Positions 40,838 to 50,409 of a stretch of 64,000 bases of DNA are shown here, piece by piece. Positions within the stretch are counted from its first letter, which is position 1. Each line of letters opens with the position of its first letter. Position numbers and translations under genes: made by a program. The stretch is taken from assembly GCF_037300705.1 (NCBI RefSeq), contig NZ_CP147776.1:2604001-2668000 (forward strand). The letters are read 5' to 3'. This stretch comes from Massilia sp. W12. GTDB taxonomy: Bacteria > Pseudomonadota > Gammaproteobacteria > Burkholderiales > Burkholderiaceae_D. The notes below the pieces were generated by a model, which had not been told where the DNA came from, did no database searches, and saw only the letters and a list, made by a program, of their open reading frames with translations.

Positions 40838-43426
40838 ATGGGTCTGTTTTCGCAACTGATACGACGCACCAGATTCCGCCAGCAGTTAATGCTGTCGGTG
40901 ATGCTGGCGGTAGTGTTTGCGGCCCTGTTGTCTTCGGTTGCGGCGTCGATTGAAGCCAGCAGCCAGATTCGCCAGACGTTGCTGCAGCAAGGCATGCGGA
41001 TCGGTGAAAGTCTGGCCCAGCAAAGCCAATTGGCGCTGCTCTACAATTCCGGGGCTAACGCCAATCTGGCGGTGCAATCCGTGCTTGAATTTCCGGATGT
41101 GGAAGGGGTGGCGATTCATCACCCTGATGGCCGGATTTTGCTGGCGCGCGACAAGCTTGGCGATGTGCCCAAAAATGACCCCAAACCACCCGCCTTGCAG
41201 GGTTTGAAAGGCATCCTGGAGAAAGAAGATGCGGTGCGCTGGACATTTGTCACGCCGGTGGTCGCCTTTTCTGATGCGCAAGACCCGTTTTCCACCGGCG
41301 AAGCTTTTCAGCAGGAGTTGGGGTATGTCCGCATCACGCTCAGCAAGGCCAGTTTGGGCAAGACGCGGCTGGAAATTTTCCTGGTCAATTTCACTGTTGC
41401 GCTCTTAATCGCCCTGATGCTGATGCTCTTGATTCATTTGCTGACGCGCCAGCTGACCCAGCCATTGAAACAGCTGTCACAAGCCATGGCGGACGCTGAA
41501 CATGGCATGGACGGAGTGCGCGCGCTTGCCGACGGCCCGCGCGATATTCAGGAAATGGCGCGCGCCTTCAATCATATGATGAGTGTCTTATCAGAGCGGC
41601 AACAGGCTTTATCGCAAAGTGAACAGCGGCTGCAGGCGATTTTGGACAATAGTGCAGCCTTGATCCATGTGCGCGATATGGAAGGCCGTTATTTGCTGGT
41701 CAACCGTCAGTTTGAGCAAACCCTGGGGTTGGAGCGCGGCCATGTGCTGGGGCAAACCGTGTATGAGATCCACCCGCCGAAGGTGGCAGAAGCAATCGCT
41801 TCGAATGACCGCAAAGTGTTTGAATCCAGACAAGCCGAACAATTTGATGAGCGCATCACCTTGCTGGATGGCGAGCATGTTTATCTGGTGACCAAATTCC
41901 CGCTGTATGACCGCTATGGCGGGGTGTATGCGCTGTGCGCAATTTCCACCGACATCACCGCGCGCCATCAAGCCGAAGATCAGATCCGTCAGTTAAATCA
42001 AGAGTTGGAAGCGCGGGTGCAAAGGCGCACCCATGAGCTGGAAAGCGCGAAACAGGCGGCGGAAATGGCAAGCGACGCCAAATCGGCCTTTCTGGCCAAT
42101 ATGTCCCATGAGATCCGCACCCCGCTCAACGCGGTGTTAGGCTATGCGCAATTGCTGTTGCGCGATCCGCGCCTGCCGCCGGAGTTGCGCAATATCACCG
42201 AGCCTATCGAAAAATCGGGCTTGCATTTGCTGCAATTGATCAATGACATTCTGGACTTATCCAAGATTGAAGCGGGCCGCATGCAGCTCGACATCCAGGA
42301 TTTTGATCTCTGTCAATTGCTTGATGAGTTGCAAACCATGTTCGCGGTGCGCTGCGAACAAAAAAACATCGCCTGGAAAATGCATGTCAAGCTGCCGCGC
42401 CCGTTCCTGGTGCGCGGCGATTGCGGCAAATTGCGCCAGATTTTGCTCAATCTGCTGGGCAATGCGCTGAAATTCACAGACAGCGGGCAAATCAGCCTGC
42501 ATGCGCAGTTATTGGGCGAAACCATCCGTCTGGAAGTGGCCGACAGCGGGCCGGGGATTGCGCCGGAGCAGCAGGAAATGATTTTCGCCCCCTTCCAGCA
42601 AACCGAGGCCGGCAGTAAAAAAGGCGGCACCGGCCTGGGGCTGGCGATTTGCGCGCGGCAATTGGCGATGATGGGCAGCGCTTTGCAATTGGAATCGCAT
42701 GAAGGCGGCGGCGCGCGTTTTTACTTCACCCTGCAATTGCCGCGCGGGCAACAACACCAGGCGGCGGCGGCGCAGGAAGCCATCAGCGGAATCTGGGCGC
42801 GCGGCTTGCGCGCGCTGGTGGTTGACGATATTGAAGAAAACCGCGATGTGCTTTCACGCGTCTTGCAAAGCATGGGGTTTTCAGTGCGCGAAGCCTGCGA
42901 TGGCCGCCAGGCTGTAGAGGCCTTGAGCGCATTTGAAGCCGATCTGGTCATGCTCGACATCCGTATGCCGGTGATGGATGGGGTCGAAGCGCTGCGCGAA
43001 ATTCATCAGCGATACGCCAAGCCGCCATTGTGCATCGCCATCACCGCCTCCGCCATGCTGCATGAAAAGCAGAGTTATCTGGCAGCCGGCTTTGACGATT
43101 TTATCGGCAAGCCCTTTGTGTTTGACGATATCCAAGCCTGTTTGCAAACGCATCTGGGGCCGCGTTTGTCGGATTTGCAGCAAACCAGCGCGCATACTGA
43201 TGAAACACCGGCGGCGCCTTTGCCAAGCCTGCCTTCGGCCTTGCGGCAACGGCTGTTTCATGCGATTCAGGCCGGCTGGTTGAATGAGCTGGAAACCGCC
43301 TTGCAGGAAATGGCGGCATTGGGGCAGGCCGAAAAAACGCTGGCCCAGCGTCTGCACCAGCATTTGGAGCAATATGATCTGGCGGCCATGCAAGCGGAAT
43401 TGGAAGGAGTGCGCGATGCCATTTGA
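40838..43426 (+). CDS. Hybrid sensor histidine kinase/response regulator
   Basis: 862 residues from the ATG at 40838, which has GAGG six bases upstream; an ATG at 40826 overlapping the previous stop is the alternative. Order of parts: membrane segment (about 15-37), periplasmic sensor (about 38-180), second membrane segment (FLVNFTVALLIALMLMLLIH), HAMP, PAS (about 265-380), coiled coil, HisKA with SHEIRTP (His near 426), ATPase domain (GNALKFTDSG, DSGPGIAPEQQ, GGTGLGLAI), then a receiver domain (VVDDIEENRD, LDIRMPVMDG, phospho-Asp near 706) and a 100-residue tail. The periplasmic loop could contact the binding protein encoded upstream. It overlaps the diguanylate cyclase gene by 11 bases. Confidence 0.92.
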   Translation: MGLFSQLIRRTRFRQQLMLSVMLAVVFAALLSSVAASIEASSQIRQTLLQQGMRIGESLAQQSQLALLYNSGANANLAVQSVLEFPDVEGVAIHHPDGRILLARDKLGDVPKNDPKPPALQGLKGILEKEDAVRWTFVTPVVAFSDAQDPFSTGEAFQQELGYVRITLSKASLGKTRLEIFLVNFTVALLIALMLMLLIHLLTRQLTQPLKQLSQAMADAEHGMDGVRALADGPRDIQEMARAFNHMMSVLSERQQALSQSEQRLQAILDNSAALIHVRDMEGRYLLVNRQFEQTLGLERGHVLGQTVYEIHPPKVAEAIASNDRKVFESRQAEQFDERITLLDGEHVYLVTKFPLYDRYGGVYALCAISTDITARHQAEDQIRQLNQELEARVQRRTHELESAKQAAEMASDAKSAFLANMSHEIRTPLNAVLGYAQLLLRDPRLPPELRNITEPIEKSGLHLLQLINDILDLSKIEAGRMQLDIQDFDLCQLLDELQTMFAVRCEQKNIAWKMHVKLPRPFLVRGDCGKLRQILLNLLGNALKFTDSGQISLHAQLLGETIRLEVADSGPGIAPEQQEMIFAPFQQTEAGSKKGGTGLGLAICARQLAMMGSALQLESHEGGGARFYFTLQLPRGQQHQAAAAQEAISGIWARGLRALVVDDIEENRDVLSRVLQSMGFSVREACDGRQAVEALSAFEADLVMLDIRMPVMDGVEALREIHQRYAKPPLCIAITASAMLHEKQSYLAAGFDDFIGKPFVFDDIQACLQTHLGPRLSDLQQTSAHTDETPAAPLPSLPSALRQRLFHAIQAGWLNELETALQEMAALGQAEKTLAQRLHQHLEQYDLAAMQAELEGVRDAI

Positions 43427-44738
43427 AAGCAAACCGGCGAAAGTGTTGATTGTGGATGACACGCCGGCCAATATCAGTCTGCTGCGCAATATTCTGATGC
43501 CGCAGGGCTATCAGATTTTTGTCGCCACCAGCGGTGAAATGGCCTTGCGCAGCGCGCTGCAAAACCGCCCTGCCCTGGTTTTACTGGATGTGATGATGCC
43601 CGGCATGGATGGCTTCGCCACCTGTCGCGCCTTTAAGCAACAAGCCGAATTGGCGCACATCCCGATTATTTTCGTGACCGCCAAAACCGAGACCGAAGAC
43701 GTGGTGGCGGCGTTTAACGCCGGCGCAGTGGACTATATCAGCAAGCCCTTGCGGATTGAGGAAGTATGTGCGCGCGTCTCCACCCATATCCGCTTGCAAG
43801 AGGTGGCGAATGAGCAGGCGGCGCAAGCCGAATTGATGCGCGCGATTGTGAATAATATGGCGGAAGGCATGTTGCTCTTGCAAGCCGATGGCGTGATCCG
43901 CATGGCCAATCCGGCCAGCCACCATATGCTGGGATATTCTGAAGAACAATTACAGGGGCGGCATATTTTCGATTTGTTTGAATTAAGCCAATGCCATCAA
44001 ATCCTGGCCAGCATGAATCCGCCGCCCACCTCGCGCCAGAGCTTCAGCCTGAGCGGTTTTGGCACGCGCGAAGTGAATGCGCGCAGTAAATACGGACAAA
44101 CGCTGGCGCTGGACTTGACCTTAAGCCCGATGTTTATTCAGGAAGCGCTGTTTATTGCGCTCTTGCACGATATCAGTCAGCACAAAGAATCCGAACAGGC
44201 CCTGCGCCAGCTGGCGCATATGGATCGCCTGACAAATATCGCCAACCGGCGCCATTTTGACCAGTATCTGCAGAAAGAATGGCAGCGCGCCCGGCGCAAC
44301 CGGCAGCCGCTCTCCCTGCTGGTGCTGGATGTGGATCATTTCAAACAATATAACGACAGCCTGGGGCACTTAGCCGGCGACAGCTGTCTGCAGCAAGTGG
44401 CGCAGGCGCTGCAGGCTTTGGCCAAACGTCCGGGCGACTTGCTGGCCCGTTTCGGCGGTGAGGAATTTGTTTTGCTGTATGCGGAAGCGGATCAGGCCTG
44501 CGCGATGAATCTGGCGGAACAGGCGCGCCAAGCCGTATTGCAATTACAGTTACAGCACCCGGCAAGCAATACGCCATTGAGCGTGAGCATAGGCTGCTGC
44601 ACTTTTTATCCGGATGAGACGCGCGAACCGGAATCGCTGTTCGCCAGCGCCGACCAGGCCCTGTATCAGGCCAAGCATGACGGGCGCAACTGTGTGCGTT
44701 GCGCCGCTGACAGCCAGACCGCGCCTTCGTCTGCTTAA
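43416..44738 (+). CDS. Diguanylate cyclase with receiver and PAS domains
   Basis: 440 residues from the ATG at 43416 (GGAAGGAG upstream), overlapping the kinase gene by 11 bases. Residues 10-125 are a receiver domain (VLIVDDTPANI, LVLLDVMMPGMDG with phospho-Asp near 58, FVTAKTE, YISKPL). A PAS domain follows (about 150-280), then the GGDEF domain (DRLTNIANRRHFD to the end) with active-site GGEEF at about 347-351. The inhibitory I-site RPGD lies five residues before GGEEF, so product inhibition by c-di-GMP is expected. The neighbouring hybrid kinase is the likely phosphodonor, giving a two-component pathway that ends in c-di-GMP. Confidence 0.93.
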   Translation: MPFESKPAKVLIVDDTPANISLLRNILMPQGYQIFVATSGEMALRSALQNRPALVLLDVMMPGMDGFATCRAFKQQAELAHIPIIFVTAKTETEDVVAAFNAGAVDYISKPLRIEEVCARVSTHIRLQEVANEQAAQAELMRAIVNNMAEGMLLLQADGVIRMANPASHHMLGYSEEQLQGRHIFDLFELSQCHQILASMNPPPTSRQSFSLSGFGTREVNARSKYGQTLALDLTLSPMFIQEALFIALLHDISQHKESEQALRQLAHMDRLTNIANRRHFDQYLQKEWQRARRNRQPLSLLVLDVDHFKQYNDSLGHLAGDSCLQQVAQALQALAKRPGDLLARFGGEEFVLLYAEADQACAMNLAEQARQAVLQLQLQHPASNTPLSVSIGCCTFYPDETREPESLFASADQALYQAKHDGRNCVRCAADSQTAPSSA

Positions 44739-46183
44739 ATCAATTTCTTCAACACTTTGGAGAGCATGGCAAAGCGCGGGCCATACGGCGGGCGTAAAAG
44801 GAACATGCCATTTAACCAGGGTTGCTGGAACACCGGCTTTTGCTTGGAGAAGGTCAGGAAACCATATTCCCCATGATAAGCCCCCATGCCGGAGGGGCCG
44901 ACCCCGCCGGTGGGCACATCTTCCTGCCCGAAATGCCAGATGCAATCATTCACCGTCACGCCGCCGGCAATGGTGTTGCTCAATACATGGTCGCGCGCGC
45001 GCATATCGCTGCCCATGAAATACAAGGCCAGCGGGCGCTCATGGCGGTTGATATAGTCCAGCGCCTGTTCCAGCTTGTCGTAGGTCAGCACAGGCAACAG
45101 CGGGCCGAAGATTTCTTCCTGCAAAATGCGCATCTCATCGGTAGCGCCTAACACCAGGGTCGGGGCCAGCATGCGCGCTGCCGGATCCAGGGTTTCATGT
45201 TCCGGGTTGATTTCAATCACTTGCGCGCCGTGCGCATGGGCATCATCGAGCAGACTGCGCAAGCGCTGGTAATGGCGCTCAGAAATAATGCTGGTGTAAT
45301 CCGGATTATTGGCGATGCGTGGAAACATACGCACCGTGGCGCGTTTGAAGGCGTCGATAAATTCCTGCAATTTGTCTTTCGGCACAAACACATAGTCCGG
45401 CGCGACACAAGTCTGGCCGGCATTGAACAGCTTGCCGTGCGCCACCCGCGCCGCCGTCTCTTCAATTTCAGCCGAGCTGTGCACCAGCACCGGCGATTTG
45501 CCGCCCAATTCCAGCGTGACCGGGGTCAGATTGCGCGCCGCCGCCTGCGCCACCAGACGCCCGACCTGGGTAGAACCGGTGAACAATAAATGATCAAAGG
45601 GCAGCTCGGAAAATGCGCGGCCAACTTCGGCATCGCCAGTGACTACCGCCATTTCATCGCTGCGGAAAAACTCAGCCACCATTTTTTGCAGCAAGGCGGC
45701 AAAACGCGGCGTCAATTCAGAAGGTTTGATCAAGACCCGGTTGCCGGCGGCCAGCGCGCCGACTGCCGGCGCCAGGGCCAATTGATAGGGATAATTCCAG
45801 GGGGCGATCACGCCGACCACGCCTAAGGGTTGGCGCATGATGCGGTTGGAGCCGGGTTGAAAATACAGTGCGGTAGGGGCGCGTCTGGTGCGCATCCAGC
45901 TGCTCAAATGTTTTATCGCGTGGCGCGCCGCTGCTTCCACCAGCATGGTGTCGGCCAGCATGGTGAGTTGCGGCGCGCGGTTGCCAAAATCTGCGGAAAT
46001 GGTCTGCGCCAATTCATCTGCATATTTGCGCGTCATCAATTCCACCCGGCGCAAGCGGTCTTTGCGCACTGCCTTGGATGGGATCATCTCGGCTTGAAAA
46101 GCCTGTTGCTGCGCCGCGAACAGGTTTTTCAATTCCTGCAAAGGGGCTTGGGCTGTGGTGGGAAATTTGAGCACGCTGTCCAT
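44735..46183 (-). CDS. Aldehyde dehydrogenase, coniferyl-aldehyde type
   Basis: 482 residues from the ATG at 46183, preceded by AAGGACA; the open frame extends 92 codons upstream without conservation. Core motifs: the Rossmann cofactor strand VVGVIAPWNYPYQL, IKPSELTP, FTGSTQVGRLV, the general base in LELGGKSPV (Glu225) and the catalytic cysteine in NAGQTCVAPDYV (Cys259). The GQTCVAPDYV signature with a short C-terminus matches coniferyl aldehyde dehydrogenase-like enzymes that oxidise aromatic or medium-chain aldehydes. It converges with the diguanylate cyclase gene (ends overlap by four bases) and is last in a minus-strand operon with two SDR genes. Confidence 0.88.
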   Translation of the reverse strand: MDSVLKFPTTAQAPLQELKNLFAAQQQAFQAEMIPSKAVRKDRLRRVELMTRKYADELAQTISADFGNRAPQLTMLADTMLVEAAARHAIKHLSSWMRTRRAPTALYFQPGSNRIMRQPLGVVGVIAPWNYPYQLALAPAVGALAAGNRVLIKPSELTPRFAALLQKMVAEFFRSDEMAVVTGDAEVGRAFSELPFDHLLFTGSTQVGRLVAQAAARNLTPVTLELGGKSPVLVHSSAEIEETAARVAHGKLFNAGQTCVAPDYVFVPKDKLQEFIDAFKRATVRMFPRIANNPDYTSIISERHYQRLRSLLDDAHAHGAQVIEINPEHETLDPAARMLAPTLVLGATDEMRILQEEIFGPLLPVLTYDKLEQALDYINRHERPLALYFMGSDMRARDHVLSNTIAGGVTVNDCIWHFGQEDVPTGGVGPSGMGAYHGEYGFLTFSKQKPVFQQPWLNGMFLLRPPYGPRFAMLSKVLKKLI

Positions 46184-46295
46184 TTGTCTGTCCTTATTTC
46201 TTGTGCGCGGTGTGGCATGAATTTGCGCGGCAAGCGCAATGAAGCGCACAAGATAGCACAGGCGCAGGCCGGGCAGCTTAGTGCGCGCACTCCAA

Positions 46296-47198
46296 TCAAG
46301 CTTGCAAACCCTGGCGCAAACGTTCGGCGATTTGCGGCGCGCTGGCATACGGGTCGCGCGGATTATTCCCCTGCAACACATCCTCCATGCGCTCTTGCAC
46401 CCCCTGCAGGGCGTCGGGATGCGAGTAAATATAAAACCGCCCTTGTTCGATCGCGCCAAAGGTCAGCTGCGCCACTTTCTGCGCGCTGACGTGGGACGAT
46501 TTGACCGCTTTATCGACCATGTTTTGCGCCAATAACTGGCTGTTGCTGGGCGCTTGCGCATTTTGCAAATCCGCCGGACGCTGCAAATGTGAACGGCTGA
46601 TGCCGGTGCTGACAAAGTACGGACACAAGACCGAAACCGCAACCGCCTTGCACTGCAATTGCAAATCCTGGAACATGCTTTCGCTCAAAGCCACCACCGC
46701 ATGCTTGGAAACATTATAGGCGCCCAACAAAGGCGCGTTGAGCAAGCCGGCCATCGAAGCGGTATTCACAATATGCGCTTGATAATTGGCATCGTCCCGC
46801 GCTGCTTGCAACATGCGCGGGGTGAAGTATTTCACGCCATGAATCACGCCCCACAGATTCACGCCCAAAACCCACTCCCAATCGGCCAGCGAGTTTTCCC
46901 ACAGCAAACCGCCACAGCCGACGCCGGCATTATTAAACAGCAGGTGCACCGCGCCGAATTCAGTAAACGCCGCATCAGCCCAGGCCTGCACCTGCTCCGC
47001 TTTGCTGACATCGCACAAGGAACACAACACCCGGTGACCCTTGGCGCGCAATTCATCGGCAAACGCGTGCAAGGGTTCTTCTTGCACATCGGCTAAGGCC
47101 AAATGCATGCCGCGCGCGGCTGCTTCGAGTGCAAATTCGCGCCCGAAACCACTGGCGGCGCCGGAAATGGCCGCCACTTTATTACTGAATTCACGCAT
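46296..47198 (-). CDS. Short-chain dehydrogenase/reductase
   Basis: 300 residues, AGGAGA before the ATG. Classical SDR features: cofactor motif SGAASGFGREF, the NNAGVG segment, the catalytic Ser in VNTASMAGLL and the Tyr/Lys pair YNVSKHAV. The acidic residue after the second strand (ALADVQEE) suggests NAD preference. A 40-residue C-terminal extension distinguishes it from the neighbouring SDR. It lies 112 bases upstream of the aldehyde dehydrogenase gene and 27 bases after the next SDR gene, so the group may turn an alcohol into an acid via an aldehyde. Substrate unknown. Confidence 0.88.
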   Translation of the reverse strand: MREFSNKVAAISGAASGFGREFALEAAARGMHLALADVQEEPLHAFADELRAKGHRVLCSLCDVSKAEQVQAWADAAFTEFGAVHLLFNNAGVGCGGLLWENSLADWEWVLGVNLWGVIHGVKYFTPRMLQAARDDANYQAHIVNTASMAGLLNAPLLGAYNVSKHAVVALSESMFQDLQLQCKAVAVSVLCPYFVSTGISRSHLQRPADLQNAQAPSNSQLLAQNMVDKAVKSSHVSAQKVAQLTFGAIEQGRFYIYSHPDALQGVQERMEDVLQGNNPRDPYASAPQIAERLRQGLQA

Positions 47199-47225
47199 AG
47201 GTTTCTCCTGTTTTCCCGGATCAAT

Positions 47226-48011
47226 TCAAGCCAGCACGGCGGAAACCCCGCCATCCACCGCCAACACCTGGCCGGTAATATGTTTGCCGGCAGCGCTGGC
47301 GAATAAGAGCGCAGCGCCCTTCAAATCATCTTCATCGCCCAAACGCTGCAGCGGCGCATGGCGGCTTAAGGCTTCAGCGCCATATTGCTGCAACACGCCT
47401 TGCGTCATGCGCGAAGGGAAAAAACCGGGCGCCAGGGCATTCACCGTGACGCCATATTGACCCCATTCAGCAGCCAGGGCGCGGGTGAAATTGATCAGGC
47501 CGGCTTTGGAAGTGTTATAGGCCAGGGTTTTCATGGTGTCCGGGGCATTCCCGGCCAAACCGGCAATCGAAGCGATATTGATGATGCGGCCATGGCGCTG
47601 CGCAATCATGGCGCGCCCTAGCGCCTGCGAGAGTAAAAACACGCTGCGCAGATTCAAATTCATCACCTTATCCCAAGCCGCCAGCGGATAGTCCTGGGCC
47701 GGCGCGCCCCAGGTGGCGCCGGCGTTATTCACCAGAATATCGACCTTGCCCAAGCGCGCCATGGCCCCATCGGCGCAGGCTGCCACGCCCTCTTCCGCGC
47801 CCAGATCAGCGGCCAGCCAGTCCGCGTCTTGCACGCCCGCCTCGCGCAAAGCGGCGCAGGCCTGCTCCAATTCCGCCTGCTTGCGCGCAACCAGCAGCAC
47901 GCGCGCGCCCTGTTCGCCCAAGGCCTGGGCGATTTGCAGCCCCAGCCCGCGTGAGCCGCCGGTGACGACTGCGGTTTGTCCGTGCAAATCAAATAATTGC
48001 GCCACCCGCAT
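47226..48011 (-). CDS. Short-chain dehydrogenase/reductase, FabG-like
   Basis: 261 residues with GGAGAATAAG before the ATG. SDR motifs: VVTGGSRGLGLQIA, LVNNAGATWG, the Ser in INIASIAGL, Tyr/Lys in YNTSKAGLINF, and the C-terminal ITGQVLAVDGG typical of FabG-like dehydrogenases. Arg after the second strand (LLVARKQAE) suggests NADP(H). It begins one base after the Dabb-protein stop codon and is followed by another SDR, forming one operon. The substrate is not determinable. Confidence 0.88.
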   Translation of the reverse strand: MRVAQLFDLHGQTAVVTGGSRGLGLQIAQALGEQGARVLLVARKQAELEQACAALREAGVQDADWLAADLGAEEGVAACADGAMARLGKVDILVNNAGATWGAPAQDYPLAAWDKVMNLNLRSVFLLSQALGRAMIAQRHGRIINIASIAGLAGNAPDTMKTLAYNTSKAGLINFTRALAAEWGQYGVTVNALAPGFFPSRMTQGVLQQYGAEALSRHAPLQRLGDEDDLKGAALLFASAAGKHITGQVLAVDGGVSAVLA

Positions 48012-48012
48012 C

Positions 48013-48321
48013 TTATTCTCCGCTCAGATAATCCATACATTGGCGCTCTTGCCGCACGGCGCCGATAAAGTCTTTGATCTTCACATGCTCAGGATGCGAT
48101 TGATAGGCGTCGAGCGCCGCTTTATCGCTGAATTCACTGTACAACACCACATCATAGGTGGCTTCCAGACCGTCGCTGGCCAAAGCCACTTCAAATTTCA
48201 ACGTGCCCGGCGTCAAATCGGCGCATGACAGCAGCAAAGCTTTGAGTTTTTGCGCGTTCTCAGCACGGCTGGCGCCTTCAGCAAAATCCTTTAATTTCCA
48301 CATCACGATATGTTTGAGCAT
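48013..48321 (-). CDS. Dabb (stress-responsive alpha/beta barrel) domain protein
   Basis: 102 residues with GAGAAGG upstream of the ATG. The pattern MLKHIVMWKLKD, LKFEVALASDGLEATYDVVLYSEF and ALDAYQSHPEHVKIKDFI is the dimeric ferredoxin-like Dabb domain (PF07876). Such small proteins occur beside catabolic enzymes as auxiliary or possibly cyclase-like proteins. First gene of the Dabb-SDR-SDR-ALDH operon. Confidence 0.88.
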   Translation of the reverse strand: MLKHIVMWKLKDFAEGASRAENAQKLKALLLSCADLTPGTLKFEVALASDGLEATYDVVLYSEFSDKAALDAYQSHPEHVKIKDFIGAVRQERQCMDYLSGE

Positions 48322-48625
48322 GACCTTCTCCAGCTGGCAAAAAAAGCCAGCATAGCACAGCGCCGCCAGCCCGCCGTGCGCGCCTCATGTGAAAAAAATT
48401 GTCTGCCTGACAGCCATGCAAGCTTTGCGTAAGGTTTCGCGCTGACACTGTTGGCAAGGATGGCAGCAAAACATCCTTGCACCTGGTGAAACCGGCGCCG
48501 CCGGATTCTGAGGAAGGGGACACGTAAGACAAGCGAAAAGCACAACGTGGCCAGTTGAAGTCTGCCAGCGCTGCGGGGCACAGCAAGCCCGTCAAAGCGC
48601 TGGCGCAATGCAGGGGACAAACAAA
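48322..48625. other. Divergent promoter region
   Basis: The gap separates the minus-strand Dabb operon from the plus-strand transporter gene. No promoter pair, operator or small gene stands out; a GGGGACA ribosome site precedes the transporter ATG. Confidence 0.4.
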
Positions 48626-50338
48626 ATGAGCAATATTCCTATGGACGCGGCCAACCGTGTCGGCAGCGTCAAGGCCGCAAGCAGCGAAGGCATGAGCAAA
48701 GAAGAGAAGAAGGTGGTGTTCGCCTCTTCGCTGGGCACTGTGTTTGAGTGGTATGACTTTTATCTGTATGGGGCCTTGGCGACCATCATCGCCAAGAAAT
48801 TTTTCGCCGGCACAGATCCGAATACCGCCTTTATTTTCGCCCTGCTGGCGTTTGCCGCAGGTTTTATCGTGCGTCCCTTCGGCGCGCTGGTGTTTGGCCG
48901 CCTGGGCGATATGATTGGGCGCAAATACACCTTCCTGGTGACAATGGCCTTGATGGGCGGCTCGACCTTTCTGGTCGGCATGCTGCCCAGTTACGCCACG
49001 CTGGGGATTGCCGCCCCCATCATTCTGGTGTTCTTGCGCATCATTCAAGGCTTAGCCCTGGGCGGTGAATACGGCGGGGCCGCCACCTATGTGGCTGAAC
49101 ATGCGCCGCACGGCAAGCGCGGTTTATTCACCTCCTGGATTCAAACCACCGCCACCATGGGCTTATTCCTGTCCCTGCTGGTGATTTTAGGCACGCGCAC
49201 GCTGTTAGGCGAAGCCGCTTTTGCTGAATGGGGCTGGCGCATTCCCTTCCTGCTGTCGCTGGTTTTGCTCATGTTTTCGCTCTGGATCCGGCTCTCCATG
49301 AATGAATCGCCGGCCTTTTTGCGCATGAAAGCCGAAGGTAAGACCTCCAAAGCGCCGCTGTCTGAATCCTTCCTGGTGTGGGGTAATCTGAAGCTGGTGA
49401 TTTTCGCCCTGCTGGGCTTAACCGCCGGGCAAGCCGTGGTCTGGTACACCGGCCAGTTTTACGCCCTGTTCTTCCTGACCCAGACCTTGAAAATAGATCC
49501 GGTCACAGCGAATATTCTGATCGCGCTGGCGCTGCTGGTCGGCACCCCGTTTTTCATCGTATTCGGTTCGCTGTCTGACAAAATCGGGCGCAAGCCGATT
49601 ATTCTTGGCGGCTGCCTGCTGGCGGCAATCACCTATTTCCCGGTGTTTAACGCCATCACCCACTATGGCAACCCGAAACTGGAACAGGCTTTACTGAATT
49701 CGCCGGTGGTGGTCAGCGCTGATCCGGCCTCTTGCCAATTCCAATTCAACCCGACCGGACAAAAGAAATTCACCAGCTCTTGCGATATCGCCAAGAAAGC
49801 CCTGGCTGATGCTTCGGTGAATTACAAAAATGAAATCGCCCCGCCCGGCAGTGTCGCCACCATCAAAGTGGGAGATAAACAGATTGCCGCATTTGACGCC
49901 GTATTGACGCCGGATGGCTTGAATTTCAGCAAGGAAAGCAAAGCCCAGGAAGACGCCTTCAAGAAACAATTGGGCGGCGTTATCAAGGCTGCCGGCTACC
50001 CGGAAAAAGCCGATCCTGAACAGATCAACAAAACCATGCTGTTCCTGCTCTTGCTGTATCTGGTGATTTTGGTGACGATGGTGTACGGCCCGATTGCCGC
50101 GATGCTGGTGGAAATGTTCCCCACCAAAATCCGTTACAGCTCTATGTCCCTGCCCTACCACATCGGCAATGGCTGGTTTGGCGGCTTGCTGCCCACCATT
50201 TCCTTCGCGCTGGTGGCATACAAAGGCGATATCTTCTATGGCCTGTGGTATCCGATTGTGGTGGCCACCATCACGGCGGTATTAGGCTTGCTGTTTGTGC
50301 GTGAAACAGTGCATCACGATATCAATCAGCACGATTGA
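48626..50338 (+). CDS. MFS transporter of the metabolite:H+ symporter (MHS) family
   Basis: 570 residues from the ATG at 48626 (MSNIPMDAANR), with AGGGGAC upstream; an in-frame ATG at 48608 is possible. The MHS signatures are clear: SLGTVFEWYDFYLYGALATI at the first membrane helix, RPFGALVFGRLGDMIGRK after helix 2, GGEYGGAATYVAEHAP, and the second-half repeat GSLSDKIGRKP. Twelve helices are predicted. Between the ninth and tenth helices is a hydrophilic insertion of about 100 residues (CQFQFNPTGQKKF to DPEQINKTM) with two cysteines, which is longer than in ProP/KgtP. The substrate (a carboxylate or betaine is usual) is unknown. Confidence 0.9.
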   Translation: MSNIPMDAANRVGSVKAASSEGMSKEEKKVVFASSLGTVFEWYDFYLYGALATIIAKKFFAGTDPNTAFIFALLAFAAGFIVRPFGALVFGRLGDMIGRKYTFLVTMALMGGSTFLVGMLPSYATLGIAAPIILVFLRIIQGLALGGEYGGAATYVAEHAPHGKRGLFTSWIQTTATMGLFLSLLVILGTRTLLGEAAFAEWGWRIPFLLSLVLLMFSLWIRLSMNESPAFLRMKAEGKTSKAPLSESFLVWGNLKLVIFALLGLTAGQAVVWYTGQFYALFFLTQTLKIDPVTANILIALALLVGTPFFIVFGSLSDKIGRKPIILGGCLLAAITYFPVFNAITHYGNPKLEQALLNSPVVVSADPASCQFQFNPTGQKKFTSSCDIAKKALADASVNYKNEIAPPGSVATIKVGDKQIAAFDAVLTPDGLNFSKESKAQEDAFKKQLGGVIKAAGYPEKADPEQINKTMLFLLLLYLVILVTMVYGPIAAMLVEMFPTKIRYSSMSLPYHIGNGWFGGLLPTISFALVAYKGDIFYGLWYPIVVATITAVLGLLFVRETVHHDINQHD

Positions 50339-50362
50339 AGCCGGGGTTGATGCTGCCGACAC

Positions 50363-50390
50363 AAAAACAGCCCGGCGCCGGGCTGTTTTT
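50363..50390. terminator. Bidirectional terminator
   Basis: A 28-base palindrome (AAAAACAGCCCGGC followed by its complement GCCGGGCTGTTTTT) lies between the convergent transporter and PEP-CTERM genes and has A/T tails on both sides, so it can end transcripts from both strands. Confidence 0.92.
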
Positions 50391-50409
50391 ATTTCAGGCA
50401 AAGTGCAGA

